This document shows, piece after piece, positions 43,158-51,922 of a DNA stretch of 64,000 bases. A program made the translations under genes and the position numbers. Source of the stretch: Streptococcus mutans. Its GTDB lineage: Bacteria; Bacillota; Bacilli; Lactobacillales; Streptococcaceae. The notes under the pieces were generated by a model that ran no database searches, was not told where the DNA came from, and saw only the letters and a program-made list of their open reading frames with translations. Position 1 is the stretch's first letter. Each line of letters starts with the position of its first letter. The stretch covers positions 1 to 64,000 of the forward strand of contig NZ_AP019720.1 in assembly GCF_006739205.1 (NCBI RefSeq), read 5' to 3'.

Positions 43158-43667
43158 ATGAGCATTCTTTTTAATGTTTGGATGCTGCCTATTTTATTTA
43201 TTTTACATGATTTTGAAGAAATGATCTTTATGCCCTTGTGGAAAAAACGGCATCATCAAAAGTTAGTGACTTTTAAAAAACCGTTCTTTGGCTCTGTTAC
43301 GCAGGGTTCTGCCTTTGCAGTAGGCGTTTTAGAGGAATTTGTCATCTTGCTGCTTATTTCTGGTCTTTGTCAAATGACCCACAATACCTTACTCTATTTA
43401 TCTTTTGTAATAGCTTATACATCTCATTTCACGATCCATTATATCATGTGCCTGCGATTTAAGGGCTATGTTCCCGGAGTCGTCACGGCAAGCTTAGAAT
43501 TGCCAATTGTTTTAATGATTATTTTCTGCTATTGGCCTTCTGACATTTCCCTGCTGTCAGTCATTGTCTATCTTTTCATAGCTATGGCAATAGCTTATAC
43601 TAATCTTAAAGTCATGCACCAAATCATGCCAAAAATTCAATTAAGCCTAGAAAAATACATGAAATAA
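43158..43667 (+). CDS. HXXEE domain membrane protein
   Basis: A 169-residue membrane protein with about five hydrophobic segments and the family motif HDFEE at residues 16-20, followed by other paired acidic residues (LEEF). The HXXEE family is of unknown function; conserved His/Glu in a membrane context may bind metal. It is divergent from a TetR regulator, as is common for this family, suggesting a substrate-inducible module. AAGGAGG precedes the ATG. Confidence 0.85.
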   Translation: MSILFNVWMLPILFILHDFEEMIFMPLWKKRHHQKLVTFKKPFFGSVTQGSAFAVGVLEEFVILLLISGLCQMTHNTLLYLSFVIAYTSHFTIHYIMCLRFKGYVPGVVTASLELPIVLMIIFCYWPSDISLLSVIVYLFIAMAIAYTNLKVMHQIMPKIQLSLEKYMK

Positions 43668-43797
43668 AAAATGATTAATTGAGAACTATTTTAAGCTTTC
43701 TGAAAGAAAAGTTTAAGGAGCGGTTAAGAAAGTTCTTATATACTATAGTCATCCTAGCAATAGGAATCCTAAAACTTTTCTTTTTCATAAATCTCCT

Positions 43798-43823
43798 AAA
43801 AAGCCCGCTTCAAGCGGGTTTTT
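43798..43823 (+). terminator. Terminator after the HXXEE gene
   Basis: AAGCCCGC / GCGGGTTT with a 5-base loop continues into T residues. The open frame spanning this region from 43679 lacks a ribosome-binding site and runs through the hairpin, so I do not treat it as a gene. Confidence 0.8.
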
Positions 43824-43885
43824 CATTTTGGTTTGAGAAATTGATGGTACTGACAATACAAGACAGCAAGGCATTAATTGGCAAT

Positions 43886-44005
43886 ATCAAAGTTTTCTGA
43901 CGTTACCGCGTCGGACACTATCGCATCATCAGCCGTATTGAAGATGAGGGGCTGATTATTGTAGCTGTCAACGGCGGACATAGGAAAGATGTTTATAAGA
44001 AGTAA
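43886..44005 (+). pseudogene. C-terminal remnant of a RelE/ParE-family toxin
   Basis: A short in-frame stretch ends ...IRIISRIEDEGLIIVAV then NGGHRKDVYKK and stops at 44005. This is the C-terminal beta-sheet and HRKDVY ending of RelE-type mRNA interferases. No start codon, N-terminal half or antitoxin is found, so it is a relic. A terminator hairpin (44000-44025) follows it. Confidence 0.7.
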
Positions 44006-44025
44006 GCTGAGAGGCTTGCTTTTTT
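44000..44025 (+). terminator. Terminator after the RelE remnant
   Basis: AAGTAAGC / GCTTGCTT (one G-U) with a 6-base loop runs into TTTTTT. Confidence 0.65.
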
Positions 44026-44150
44026 GTTGCTGTAAGAGAATAAACTTAACTATTTAGAGTTATAATAGGAAATATAGAAAAGTTGAATTTATTGTTTTTA
44101 AAGCTAATTTCCTCAAAACGTAAGAAAGAAATTATAATTAGGAGCCATGT

Positions 44151-45191
44151 ATGAGAAATAAAATTGGTAGGAATGAAAAATGTCCATGTGGAAGTGGAAA
44201 AAAATATAAAAAATGTTGTTTGAAAAAATCATCTCAAGAATTGTATTTTGAAAAAATGCATAAATTGATTGGAGAGTCACGTGGTGAGGCCTATATTAAG
44301 CAGTGTTTACATCCCAATACGGAAGAGTGCGATGAAAAAATTATAAAAGCACATTCAATCCAAAATAATAGAATATTAAAGAGGATTTCAACTAATGGTG
44401 AAGTATATATGCCCTTGTCGAAAAATAATTTGCCATTTGTAACAATTGATAGATACGGTAGAAAGGTTGCTAGTGTTTTTACTGGATTTTGTAAAAAACA
44501 TGATAAAATCCTCTTTCAACCAATTGAAGATAGGAAGTTTACTAAAACAGAAGAACAAACTTTTTTGTATACTTATAGAACATTTGCTTATGAGTATCAT
44601 AGAAAGTTAGAAGTTAATAATTTTTTGGAGATAATGTCCCAAAAGACTAACCATAGGCATGATAATCAATTAGGCTTTGAGTTAGCAATTAAGGATTTTT
44701 TACTAGATAAAAAAGAATTTGATAACTTAATCCAAAATAAATGTTTTAATTTCCTTATCAACAGAGTGTGGGAATTCGAGGGTGAAGTGAAATTTGCAGG
44801 GAGCTGTTTTTATTCTCCGAAAAAAGATTTTGAGGGAAAAAGAATTCAAAATGCAGAGAATGTTAATGAACCACTAAGCCATGTTTTCTTAACAGTCTTT
44901 CCACAAGAGGGAAAGACTTATGCCATAATATCGTGGTTAAAGAAAGATGAATTATTGTTTAAGTCTTATGGCTTTTCCCTAGATAAACTAAACAATAATG
45001 AAAGGCGAAATTTTATATCAAATGAACTGCTGCGTTCTGGAGAAAATATAGCAATAAATCCTGAATCATGGGATTCTCTTTCTAAGGAAAAGAAAGAGCT
45101 CTTTTTGCAACAACTTGACCCTTTTTTGGAAGTATTAATTGGTGGAAGTGATCCAAGAGAAGACATTGGGGCAAATTTGTTTGAGTTATAA
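44151..45191 (+). CDS. SEC-C motif protein of unknown function
   Basis: A 346-residue protein with a zinc-binding SEC-C motif at the extreme N-terminus (NEKCPCGSGKKYKKCC, about residues 8-23). The rest is not a family I recognise; it contains a further CKKH stretch near residue 115 and charged helices. N-terminal SEC-C motifs usually mediate ribosome, SecB or partner contacts. A TATAAT at 44061-44066 is a plausible promoter, and AGGAG precedes the ATG. AT-rich and strain-variable in appearance. Confidence 0.7.
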   Translation: MRNKIGRNEKCPCGSGKKYKKCCLKKSSQELYFEKMHKLIGESRGEAYIKQCLHPNTEECDEKIIKAHSIQNNRILKRISTNGEVYMPLSKNNLPFVTIDRYGRKVASVFTGFCKKHDKILFQPIEDRKFTKTEEQTFLYTYRTFAYEYHRKLEVNNFLEIMSQKTNHRHDNQLGFELAIKDFLLDKKEFDNLIQNKCFNFLINRVWEFEGEVKFAGSCFYSPKKDFEGKRIQNAENVNEPLSHVFLTVFPQEGKTYAIISWLKKDELLFKSYGFSLDKLNNNERRNFISNELLRSGENIAINPESWDSLSKEKKELFLQQLDPFLEVLIGGSDPREDIGANLFEL

Positions 45192-45350
45192 TCAGTTAAT
45201 TTGTTGTTACATTTATAATTCTTATAAACTTCCTAGAAGTTTAATATCTCTTAGAATTTTTTTAGTATACTAATGCTGATAAAAGAAAATGAGGTGAGAT
45301 AAGTAATGGAATTTTTGACACTTTCAAAAACTTCATAATGTCTTTTTTAT

Positions 45351-45818
45351 GTGACTTTTTCTACACTAATTCAGTATTTTTTTCCGAATAAAAATAGTGG
45401 GGGAATTGCTAATTCTAAGAATCAAATATCTGTTGGAATTAAGAGTACTAAGTCTGATTTAAAAAATGAAATCAAGCATATGGAGCGAGAATATATTTCG
45501 ATATTAGGGATATTCTCAGGAGTTATCTTGGCGTTTATAGGGAATTTGGTGTTAACAACTTCTGTGTTAGCGAATATGAAAGATGTAAGCATATATAGAT
45601 TGATTGCTGTAATCATCTTAATCATGATGTTATTACTAAATTCATTGCACTATATGTTCCGATTTATACTTAAAATTAATGAAAGTGAAGAAAGGTTTGG
45701 AGATAAAGTTTTCTGGCTTAACATACTTTTTCTATTGATTCTAATACTGGTTTTTTTAGGCTGGTTTGTTGACATAGGAAATACTGATATAAGAGAATTC
45801 TTTAGAAGATTATTATAA
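45351..45818 (+). CDS. Hypothetical membrane protein, possibly 5'-disrupted
   Basis: A 155-residue product from a GTG start with three hydrophobic segments (about residues 50-74, 81-103, 121-142) and a charged N-terminal part. No ribosome-binding site lies before this GTG. The only good one (GAGGTGAG near 45291) serves ATG 45306, which opens a 10-codon frame ending in TAA, and a third frame starts at ATG 45338. The real gene may therefore be frameshifted near its 5' end. Function unknown. Confidence 0.5.
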   Translation: MTFSTLIQYFFPNKNSGGIANSKNQISVGIKSTKSDLKNEIKHMEREYISILGIFSGVILAFIGNLVLTTSVLANMKDVSIYRLIAVIILIMMLLLNSLHYMFRFILKINESEERFGDKVFWLNILFLLILILVFLGWFVDIGNTDIREFFRRLL

Positions 45819-45867
45819 AAAATTATAATTACCCCAAAAAATAAAATTTCATATTTTGTTTCCCCCC

Positions 45868-45893
45868 GCACCACATCAGTGGTGCTTTTCTTT
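45868..45893 (+). terminator. Terminator before purD
   Basis: A perfect 7-bp stem GCACCAC / GTGGTGC with an ATCA loop is followed by TTTTCTTTT. Confidence 0.8.
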
Positions 45894-45924
45894 TCCGAAT
45901 AAATGGGATTAGAAATTCAAACTC

Positions 45925-45944
45925 CCGAACAAATATGTTATAAT
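45925..45944 (+). promoter_or_regulatory. purD promoter region with CCGAAC core
   Basis: An extended -10 TGTTATAAT is at 45936-45944. CCGAAC at 45925-45930 lies where a -35 would be, and CCGAAT is at 45895-45900. These resemble PurBox cores, but the flanks match poorly and spacing differs from purC. Confidence 0.4.
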
Positions 45945-46042
45945 AGTCCTGTATAATTCGTGAAAAGTTGTTAGTTTTTGCGAAAATGTTTGGTTTTGGG
46001 CATATGCCCCTGTGATTGTTTTATATTGAGGTATCTTGCATT

Positions 46043-47302
46043 ATGAAACTTTTGGTTGTTGGTTCTGGTGGTCGTGAGCATGCGATTGCCAAGAAGTTGT
46101 TGGCATCTCGGGATGTTGAGCAGGTCTTTGTTGCTCCCGGCAATGATGGCATGACTCTGGATGGTTTGGATTTGGTGAATATCGGAATTTCCGAACATTC
46201 CAAGTTGATTGACTTTGCCAAAGCAAATGCTATTGCTTGGACCTTTATTGGTCCTGATGATGCACTAGCAGCTGGTATCGTTGATGATTTTAACCAAGCT
46301 GGGCTTGAGGCGTTTGGTCCAACTAAGTTAGCAGCAGAGCTGGAGTGGTCTAAGGATTTTGCTAAGGAAATCATGGTCAAATACGGCGTTCCGACAGCAG
46401 CCTATGGCACATTTTCCGACTTCGAGAAAGCTAAAGCCTACATCGAAAAGCAGGGCGCTCCAATCGTGGTCAAGGCGGATGGCTTGGCATTGGGTAAGGG
46501 AGTAGTCGTGGCTGAAACCGTGGAGCAGGCGGTCGAGGCGGTGCATGAAATGCTGCTGGACAATAAGTTCGGCGACTCGGGTGCGCGCGTGGTTATTGAG
46601 GAGTTCCTTGATGGCGAAGAATTCTCTCTCTTTGCCTTTGTCAATGGGGACAAGTTTTACATTATGCCTGCGGCGCAGGATCACAAGCGTGCCTATGATG
46701 GTGACAAGGGACCAAACACAGGCGGTATGGGGGCCTACGCTCCTGTTCCTCACCTGGCGAAAAGCGTGATTGACCAGTCGGTTGATACCATTGTCAAGCC
46801 AGTGCTTGAGGGTATGATTGCTGAGGGCCGCCCTTATCTTGGCGTGCTCTACGCGGGGCTTATCTTGACTAAGGACGGTCCTAAGGTTATCGAGTTCAAC
46901 TCTCGCTTTGGCGATCCCGAGACCCAAGTTATCTTGCCGCGCCTGACTTCTGACTTTGCACAGAATATCACGGACATTTTGGCTGGCAGGAACCCTGACA
47001 TCACTTGGCTGGATTCGGGCGTGACCCTAGGCGTGGTGGTTGCTTCAAATGGCTATCCGCTCGCCTACGAAAAAGGGGTGCTTCTGCCAGAAAAGACCGG
47101 TGGCGACATAATCACCTATTATGCAGGGGCTAAGTTTGATGGCAATAGCCAGCTGCTCTTGTCAAACGGCGGCCGCGTCTACATGCTGGTTACTACAGCC
47201 GACAGCGTCAAGGCTGTGCAGGACAAAATTTACACCCAGTTGAATAAACAAAACACAACAGGCCTCTTTTATCGTACGGACATCGGAAGCAAGGCTTTGT
47301 AA
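46043..47302 (+). CDS. purD: Phosphoribosylamine-glycine ligase (GAR synthetase)
   Basis: PurD joins phosphoribosylamine and glycine. The ATP-grasp enzyme starts MKLLVVGSGGREHAIAKKL and has KADGLALGKGVVVA, DHKRAYDGDKGPNTGGMGAY and VIEFNSRFGDPETQV. The ATG at 46043 gives 419 residues; the frame opens 9 codons earlier without support. Base composition is clearly more GC-rich than neighbouring accessory genes. Confidence 0.97.
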   Translation: MKLLVVGSGGREHAIAKKLLASRDVEQVFVAPGNDGMTLDGLDLVNIGISEHSKLIDFAKANAIAWTFIGPDDALAAGIVDDFNQAGLEAFGPTKLAAELEWSKDFAKEIMVKYGVPTAAYGTFSDFEKAKAYIEKQGAPIVVKADGLALGKGVVVAETVEQAVEAVHEMLLDNKFGDSGARVVIEEFLDGEEFSLFAFVNGDKFYIMPAAQDHKRAYDGDKGPNTGGMGAYAPVPHLAKSVIDQSVDTIVKPVLEGMIAEGRPYLGVLYAGLILTKDGPKVIEFNSRFGDPETQVILPRLTSDFAQNITDILAGRNPDITWLDSGVTLGVVVASNGYPLAYEKGVLLPEKTGGDIITYYAGAKFDGNSQLLLSNGGRVYMLVTTADSVKAVQDKIYTQLNKQNTTGLFYRTDIGSKAL

Positions 47303-47361
47303 ATCAAATGTATTAAACTTTGAGCCGTGAGGCTTGAATATAGAATTCTGGTGTTTGAAAA

Positions 47362-48543
47362 ATGAAAAACAGACTGCTATTTTTAGAAGGTTCTAGCTTA
47401 ACTTCAAGAGAGACTCTAACAGTATTGCTAAAAGAAGGCTACAAAGTTGATGTCCTGTCTCCTGATAAGTTTTCTATTGCAACATTCAGTCGACTCACTC
47501 ATAGAATTCCGACAGTTGATGTAAATCGTTTTCCTTTAGATTACTTGAAACAAGTTAATCAGTTGCTTCATCAAAAAAATTATGCAGCTATTTTGCCGAC
47601 ACATGAGGAAGGCTGGTTATTGGCAAATGGGGAAAAATTTTTACCAACTCGTTTGCCAGTAGCGCTTGCTGATAAGGAACAAATTGAAAAGCTGGCTGGG
47701 AAGATTGCGTTTGCTGAAATTTCGGATCAGTTAAATCTGCCAATTCCTAAATGGGAGCGTGTGGAAAATTTAGAATCTGTTTCTCTTTCTTATCCTTATT
47801 GGCTAAAGGCAGACTATGGTACTGCCGGTCGTTCAGTTTATAAAATCACAAGTAAGGAAGATTTGGCGGAAGCTGCGAGCAGATTAACAGCGAGTGATGA
47901 AAAATGGATGGTTCAGCAAGACATAGTCGGAGACTATGGTCAGGTTCAAGCAGTATTTCATCATGGTCAGTTACTTGCGGTTCATTCTAGTGTTAAAGTG
48001 GGTTCTGGTGCCGGTGGTTCAGCTGCTGCTAGATTAAGTATAGAATCTGAGAAAACGAGAGAGCATGTCGAAAAATTAGGTCAATTTTTACAATGGCATG
48101 GTGCTTTAACTTTAGATTTTATACGTACCGACGGTCATTTTTATTACATAGAATGCAATCCTAGAATGGTTGAACCTGCTAATGCCTATAAAGCAGGAGT
48201 TAACTTCCCAAAAATCATGATAGAGTTAGCCAATGGCTGCTATTCCAAATCTGATGTTAGTGTTGGGCAAGCAGGGGTAGGGACGCATAGCCTGATGGCT
48301 TTGCTTATCGGTACTGCTGAGCGAACGAAGAGTAGAAAGAAGATTGTACGGACAATGAGGAAGTGGCTTTTTAACAGTGACAGTGAAGAGGTGTTAACAC
48401 CTATTTGGAAGGATCCTCTAAGTTTTATACCTCTTGCGATTATTATCGGTCGCTTATTGATAAATCCTAGAAGTGTCACCAAGTTGGTTGATAAGACCGT
48501 TAAACATTATAGTGTGGAACCGACCACTCTAAAAAATATTTGA
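47362..48543 (+). CDS. ATP-grasp domain carboxylate-amine ligase-like protein
   Basis: A 393-residue ATP-grasp enzyme. Typical elements are the Lys of YWLKADYGTAGRSVY, the WMVQQDIVGDYG hinge segment and the metal-binding YYIECNPRMVEPANAY. The N-terminus has a Rossmann-like pre-ATP-grasp fold. The substrate is unknown; it does not match PurD, PurK or PurT closely. The C-terminal 60 residues are hydrophobic/basic. It sits between purD and purE, where S. mutans and relatives carry a hypothetical gene. Confidence 0.75.
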   Translation: MKNRLLFLEGSSLTSRETLTVLLKEGYKVDVLSPDKFSIATFSRLTHRIPTVDVNRFPLDYLKQVNQLLHQKNYAAILPTHEEGWLLANGEKFLPTRLPVALADKEQIEKLAGKIAFAEISDQLNLPIPKWERVENLESVSLSYPYWLKADYGTAGRSVYKITSKEDLAEAASRLTASDEKWMVQQDIVGDYGQVQAVFHHGQLLAVHSSVKVGSGAGGSAAARLSIESEKTREHVEKLGQFLQWHGALTLDFIRTDGHFYYIECNPRMVEPANAYKAGVNFPKIMIELANGCYSKSDVSVGQAGVGTHSLMALLIGTAERTKSRKKIVRTMRKWLFNSDSEEVLTPIWKDPLSFIPLAIIIGRLLINPRSVTKLVDKTVKHYSVEPTTLKNI

Positions 48544-48610
48544 GCAAAAGATTCCGTTTATTCAAAGGAACATTCTGTTAGTTTTCCTATTTTTCTATGA
48601 AAATTTTGCA

Positions 48611-48846
48611 AGCGACAAAAAGTCGCTATAAAATAAAAAACGAAAGGAATTAAACACGCCTACGACAACAACACTGGGCAAAAAGATGAGTCTGACGACG
48701 AGGCACAAGCCTCTAGGAAAGACTTATGCTGTAGATGTCTGAACTTTCTACGCCAGTAGGCTAAGAAAGTCCTAGTCGTCCTGATGGGGTGCATCAGCGG
48801 AATCAAAGTTTTCTGATTTACCGCCCATTTTGTTGGAGGTCGCTTT
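48611..48846 (+). ncRNA. Structured leader of purE (candidate regulatory RNA)
   Basis: About 240 bases without a long reading frame but with many hairpins: AGCGAC/GTCGCT at 48611-48627 beside a possible TATAAA, a long-range GACGACGAGG (48698) with CCTAGTCGTC, nested CTAGGA/TCCTAG, TGATG/CATCA, and GCGG-AATCA/TGATT-TACCGC. I do not recognise a known riboswitch class. It could also include remains of a gene, since one frame is open for about 37 codons. Confidence 0.4.
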
Positions 48847-48945
48847 ATGGCGTTTGTATCTTATTATGAAACCACTTATTTCTATTATCATGGGCTCCAA
48901 ATCCGACTGGAGCACTATGCAAAAAACCGCTCAAGTTTTGGATAA
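48847..48945 (+). CDS. Candidate 32-codon ORF overlapping the purE start
   Basis: ATG at 48847 has the best Shine-Dalgarno in the region, TTGGAGG at 48833-48839, at ideal spacing. It encodes a 32-residue peptide (start [16 protein letters not shown]) in another frame and runs over the first 27 codons of purE. It may be a leader ORF tuning purE translation, or the Shine-Dalgarno may simply serve purE through an alternative in-frame TTG at 48854. Confidence 0.3.
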   Translation: MAFVSYYETTYFYYHGLQIRLEHYAKNRSSFG

Positions 48946-49354
48946 CTTCGGCGTGGCTTATGAAAAGAAAGTCGTCTCAGCCCACCGCACACCAGACCTC
49001 ATGTTCAAACATGCAGAAAAAGCCCGCAGCCGCGGCATCAAGGTCATCATTGCAGGCGCAGGCGGTGCCGCGCATTTACCGGGTATGGTGGCAGCTAAAA
49101 CAACACTGCCTGTTATCGGTGTACCTGTTAAATCACGCGCACTCAGCGGCTTGGACTCACTCTATTCCATTGTGCAGATGCCGGGCGGTGTGCCTGTGGC
49201 AACTATGGCCATTGGTGAAGCGGGAGCGACCAACGCTGCCCTGACAGCCCTGCGTATCTTGGCCATTGAAGACCAAAACTTGGCAGCCGCGTTAGCAGAT
49301 TTCGCAGAGGAACAAGGAAAAATCGCAGAGGAGTCAACGAATGAACTCAACTAA
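48866..49354 (+). CDS. purE: N5-carboxyaminoimidazole ribonucleotide mutase
   Basis: Class I PurE converts N5-CAIR to CAIR. The 162-residue sequence has [17 protein letters not shown] and the catalytic-site [12 protein letters not shown] chose the ATG at 48866 ([15 protein letters not shown]) from the family start, although the nearest ribosome-binding site fits better for ATG 48847 in another frame. The last 14 bases overlap purK. Confidence 0.95.
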   Translation: MKPLISIIMGSKSDWSTMQKTAQVLDNFGVAYEKKVVSAHRTPDLMFKHAEKARSRGIKVIIAGAGGAAHLPGMVAAKTTLPVIGVPVKSRALSGLDSLYSIVQMPGGVPVATMAIGEAGATNAALTALRILAIEDQNLAAALADFAEEQGKIAEESTNELN

Positions 49355-50432
49355 AACCATTGGCATAATCGGCGGCGGTCAGCTGGGTCAGATGATGGCT
49401 ATCGCGGCGGTTTACATGGGGCACAAGGTGGTAACGCTGGATCCGACGGCGGACTGTCCTGCCTCGCGCGTGTCTGAGATGATTGTGGCGCCTTACGATG
49501 ATGTGGATGTTTTGCGAGAAATGGCTGTGCGTTGCGACCTGCTGACCTATGAGTTTGAAAATGTCGACGCTGACGGCCTTGATGCGGTCGTAGGAGACGC
49601 TCAGCTGCCGCAGGGGACTGATTTGCTGCGCATTTCGCAAAACCGTATTTTTGAAAAGAACTTCCTCGCCAACAAGGCTGGCGTGACGGTCGCTCCATAT
49701 AAGGTGGTGACCTCTAGTTTGGACTTGGAGGATTTGGATTTGGGCAAGACTTACGTCTTGAAAACGGCCACAGGCGGTTATGATGGTCACGGTCAAGTCG
49801 TTATTAAATCACACGACGATTTAGCTGCCGCGAACCAATTAGCAAACTCTGCTGAGTGTGTCTTGGAAGAGTTTGTAGACTTTGACCTTGAAATCTCGGT
49901 CATTATCTCAGGAAACGGCAAGGACGTGACGGTCTTCCCCGTTCAGGAAAATATCCACCGCAACAATATCCTCTCAAAAACCATTGTCCCAGCCCGCATT
50001 TCAGACCAGCTAGCCGAGAAGGCCAAAGCCATGGCGGTGACCATTGCTCAAAAGCTCCAGCTGTCAGGAACGCTCTGCGTGGAAATGTTTGCGACAGCAG
50101 ACGATATCATTGTCAACGAAATCGCCCCACGCCCCCACAACTCAGGCCACTACTCCATCGAAGCCTGTGACTTCTCACAATTTGACACCCATATCCTAGG
50201 CGTCCTCGGCCAACCCCTCCCAGCCATCAAACTCCACGCCCCAGCCGTCATGCTCAACGTTCTCGGCCAGCACATTCAACAAGCTCAAGAATATGTCTCC
50301 AAAAACTCTAGCGCCCACCTCCACCTTTATGGCAAGGCAGAAGCCAAACACAACCGCAAAATGGGCCACGTGACCCTGTTTAGTGATAAGCCTGATGAGG
50401 TGAGAGAGTTTGGGGAAGGAAAGGAATTTTAG
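49341..50432 (+). CDS. purK: N5-carboxyaminoimidazole ribonucleotide synthase
   Basis: PurK carboxylates AIR at N5 with ATP and bicarbonate, feeding PurE. The 363-residue ATP-grasp protein starts with [18 protein letters not shown] and has [16 protein letters not shown] and [18 protein letters not shown]. It overlaps purE. The 3' half is notably rich in C (many CCC and GCC codons) compared with the flanking AT-rich genes. Confidence 0.97.
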   Translation: MNSTKTIGIIGGGQLGQMMAIAAVYMGHKVVTLDPTADCPASRVSEMIVAPYDDVDVLREMAVRCDLLTYEFENVDADGLDAVVGDAQLPQGTDLLRISQNRIFEKNFLANKAGVTVAPYKVVTSSLDLEDLDLGKTYVLKTATGGYDGHGQVVIKSHDDLAAANQLANSAECVLEEFVDFDLEISVIISGNGKDVTVFPVQENIHRNNILSKTIVPARISDQLAEKAKAMAVTIAQKLQLSGTLCVEMFATADDIIVNEIAPRPHNSGHYSIEACDFSQFDTHILGVLGQPLPAIKLHAPAVMLNVLGQHIQQAQEYVSKNSSAHLHLYGKAEAKHNRKMGHVTLFSDKPDEVREFGEGKEF

Positions 50433-50443
50433 GAGGTCTTCTA

Positions 50444-51124
50444 ATGCCGTTAAAGTATTTTGAAATCAAAAAATTATTAAGAAGTCAGATAGGTTTGATT
50501 GACTCTCTTATGAATAAGTTATTAAAGTATATGTTATTGTATGGGTTCTTGCTTGTATTTTTTGCAATTGGAAAAACTCAAAATACTGATGGTGATTCAG
50601 TAAAGCTCTTTATTTTGCTATTAATTATGGGAGGACTTTATCGATTTACTGTTCTTTTTGAGAAAATTAATATAAAAAATTTGACGATAGCTTTTAGAAA
50701 AGGAAATTTTCTAGATGATAAGCGCACGAAGATGTTGATTTCTGACATAGAATTATCACTAAATAAAATAAATAGTTTTGCAAATTGGAGCTGTGGTATT
50801 CTAGCTACTATTTCAATATTTATTACTACAACATATCTTAATTTCTTTAATCATCTTATTACTAAAAAAGAACTTTCAGAACTGCTAATTAGTGAAGGTA
50901 GCAGTTTACAAAATAGTTTTATTGGCCTTTTAGGACAGTTAATGTTGATAATAATTCTATTTTTATTAGTTTACTATCTCACTGTTCAAGCTTTTACTTA
51001 TGATAGACGATTTGTAGCGACTATTTTAAAAAGTAGTCTTTATATTGGTGAAGATGATAGAAGTATTGTTGGTTTCAAGAAAAAATTGGAGTATAGTTTG
51101 TTCCATTTTACATCAGGAGTTTGA
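50444..51124 (+). CDS. Hypothetical membrane protein
   Basis: A 226-residue protein with four hydrophobic segments (about residues 26-44, 50-66, 104-124 and 160-185) separated by charged loops. I do not recognise a family. It starts 12 bases after purK with AGGAGG in front, so it is probably co-transcribed. AT-rich composition suggests that it joined the purine cluster later. Confidence 0.65.
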   Translation: MPLKYFEIKKLLRSQIGLIDSLMNKLLKYMLLYGFLLVFFAIGKTQNTDGDSVKLFILLLIMGGLYRFTVLFEKINIKNLTIAFRKGNFLDDKRTKMLISDIELSLNKINSFANWSCGILATISIFITTTYLNFFNHLITKKELSELLISEGSSLQNSFIGLLGQLMLIIILFLLVYYLTVQAFTYDRRFVATILKSSLYIGEDDRSIVGFKKKLEYSLFHFTSGV

Positions 51125-51127
51125 TAA

Positions 51128-51829
51128 ATGAACACTATGAAAACAATCGGCCTTATTGGTGGCATGAGCTGGGAGAGTACGACTTCCTATTATCAGCTTA
51201 TCAACGAGACAATTAAAAAAGAGCTTGGCGGACTGCATTCGGCTAAAATTCTGCTTTACAGTGTTGATTTTGCGGAGATTGAGCACTATCAGGCCAGCGG
51301 TGACTGGGCTAAGAGTGCGGAAGTCCTGAGCCAAATTGCCCAGAAACTGGAGCAGGCTGGTGCGGACTTTATTGTTATCTGCACCAACACCATGCACAAG
51401 GTGGCTCCGCAGATTCAAAAGCAAATCGCGATTCCAATTTTGCACATTGCGCAGGCAACTGCTGAGGCTCTTCTTGAAAATGGCATTCAAAAAGTTGGTC
51501 TCTTGGGCACCAAGTATACCATGACTCAAGACTTTTACAAGGAAAAGCTGCTTGAAGCAGGGCTTGAGGTGCTGATTCCAGACCAAGCTGGCATTACTGA
51601 AGTCAACCGAATCATCTATGATGAGCTGTGCTTGGGAGACATCAAAGACAGCTCAAAGCAGACTTACCTTACCATTATTGATGATTTGAAAAATGCTGGC
51701 GCTAAAGCCGTTATCCTAGGCTGTACAGAGATTGGCCTTTTAGTCAAACAGGCAGACACAGCCCTTCCGCTCTATGATACAACAACTATCCATGCTCAAA
51801 AAGCGGCGGAATTAGCAATAAATGGGTGA
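51128..51829 (+). CDS. Aspartate/glutamate racemase family protein
   Basis: A 233-residue cofactor-independent amino-acid racemase family protein. The start KTIGLIGGMSWESTTSYY is typical of the aspartate racemase branch. The two catalytic cysteines are in ICTNTMHKV (near residue 83) and LGCTEIGLL (near residue 197). Substrate is probably D/L-aspartate or a related amino acid. It follows the membrane protein by 3 bases. Confidence 0.88.
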   Translation: MNTMKTIGLIGGMSWESTTSYYQLINETIKKELGGLHSAKILLYSVDFAEIEHYQASGDWAKSAEVLSQIAQKLEQAGADFIVICTNTMHKVAPQIQKQIAIPILHIAQATAEALLENGIQKVGLLGTKYTMTQDFYKEKLLEAGLEVLIPDQAGITEVNRIIYDELCLGDIKDSSKQTYLTIIDDLKNAGAKAVILGCTEIGLLVKQADTALPLYDTTTIHAQKAAELAING

Positions 51830-51841
51830 TTATTGTGTTAA

Positions 51842-51919
51842 ACTAGAAGTGTAACTACAAAAGGCTATGCAATTGGGTTTGTAAAAGATGCTGAAGTGGT
51901 ATGGATATCAGGAGGTTAA
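51842..51919 (+). pseudogene. Possible short gene remnant
   Basis: In the 93-base gap an open stretch reads VTTKGYAIGFVKDAEVVWIS then GG and a stop at 51917, with no start codon. The residue pattern looks protein-like but I cannot name a family. Confidence 0.25.
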
Positions 51920-51922
51920 CAC

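Noticed and set aside
43679..43900. 73-codon frame with a hydrophobic stretch
   Set aside because: TTG start without ribosome-binding site, and the frame runs through a clear terminator hairpin.
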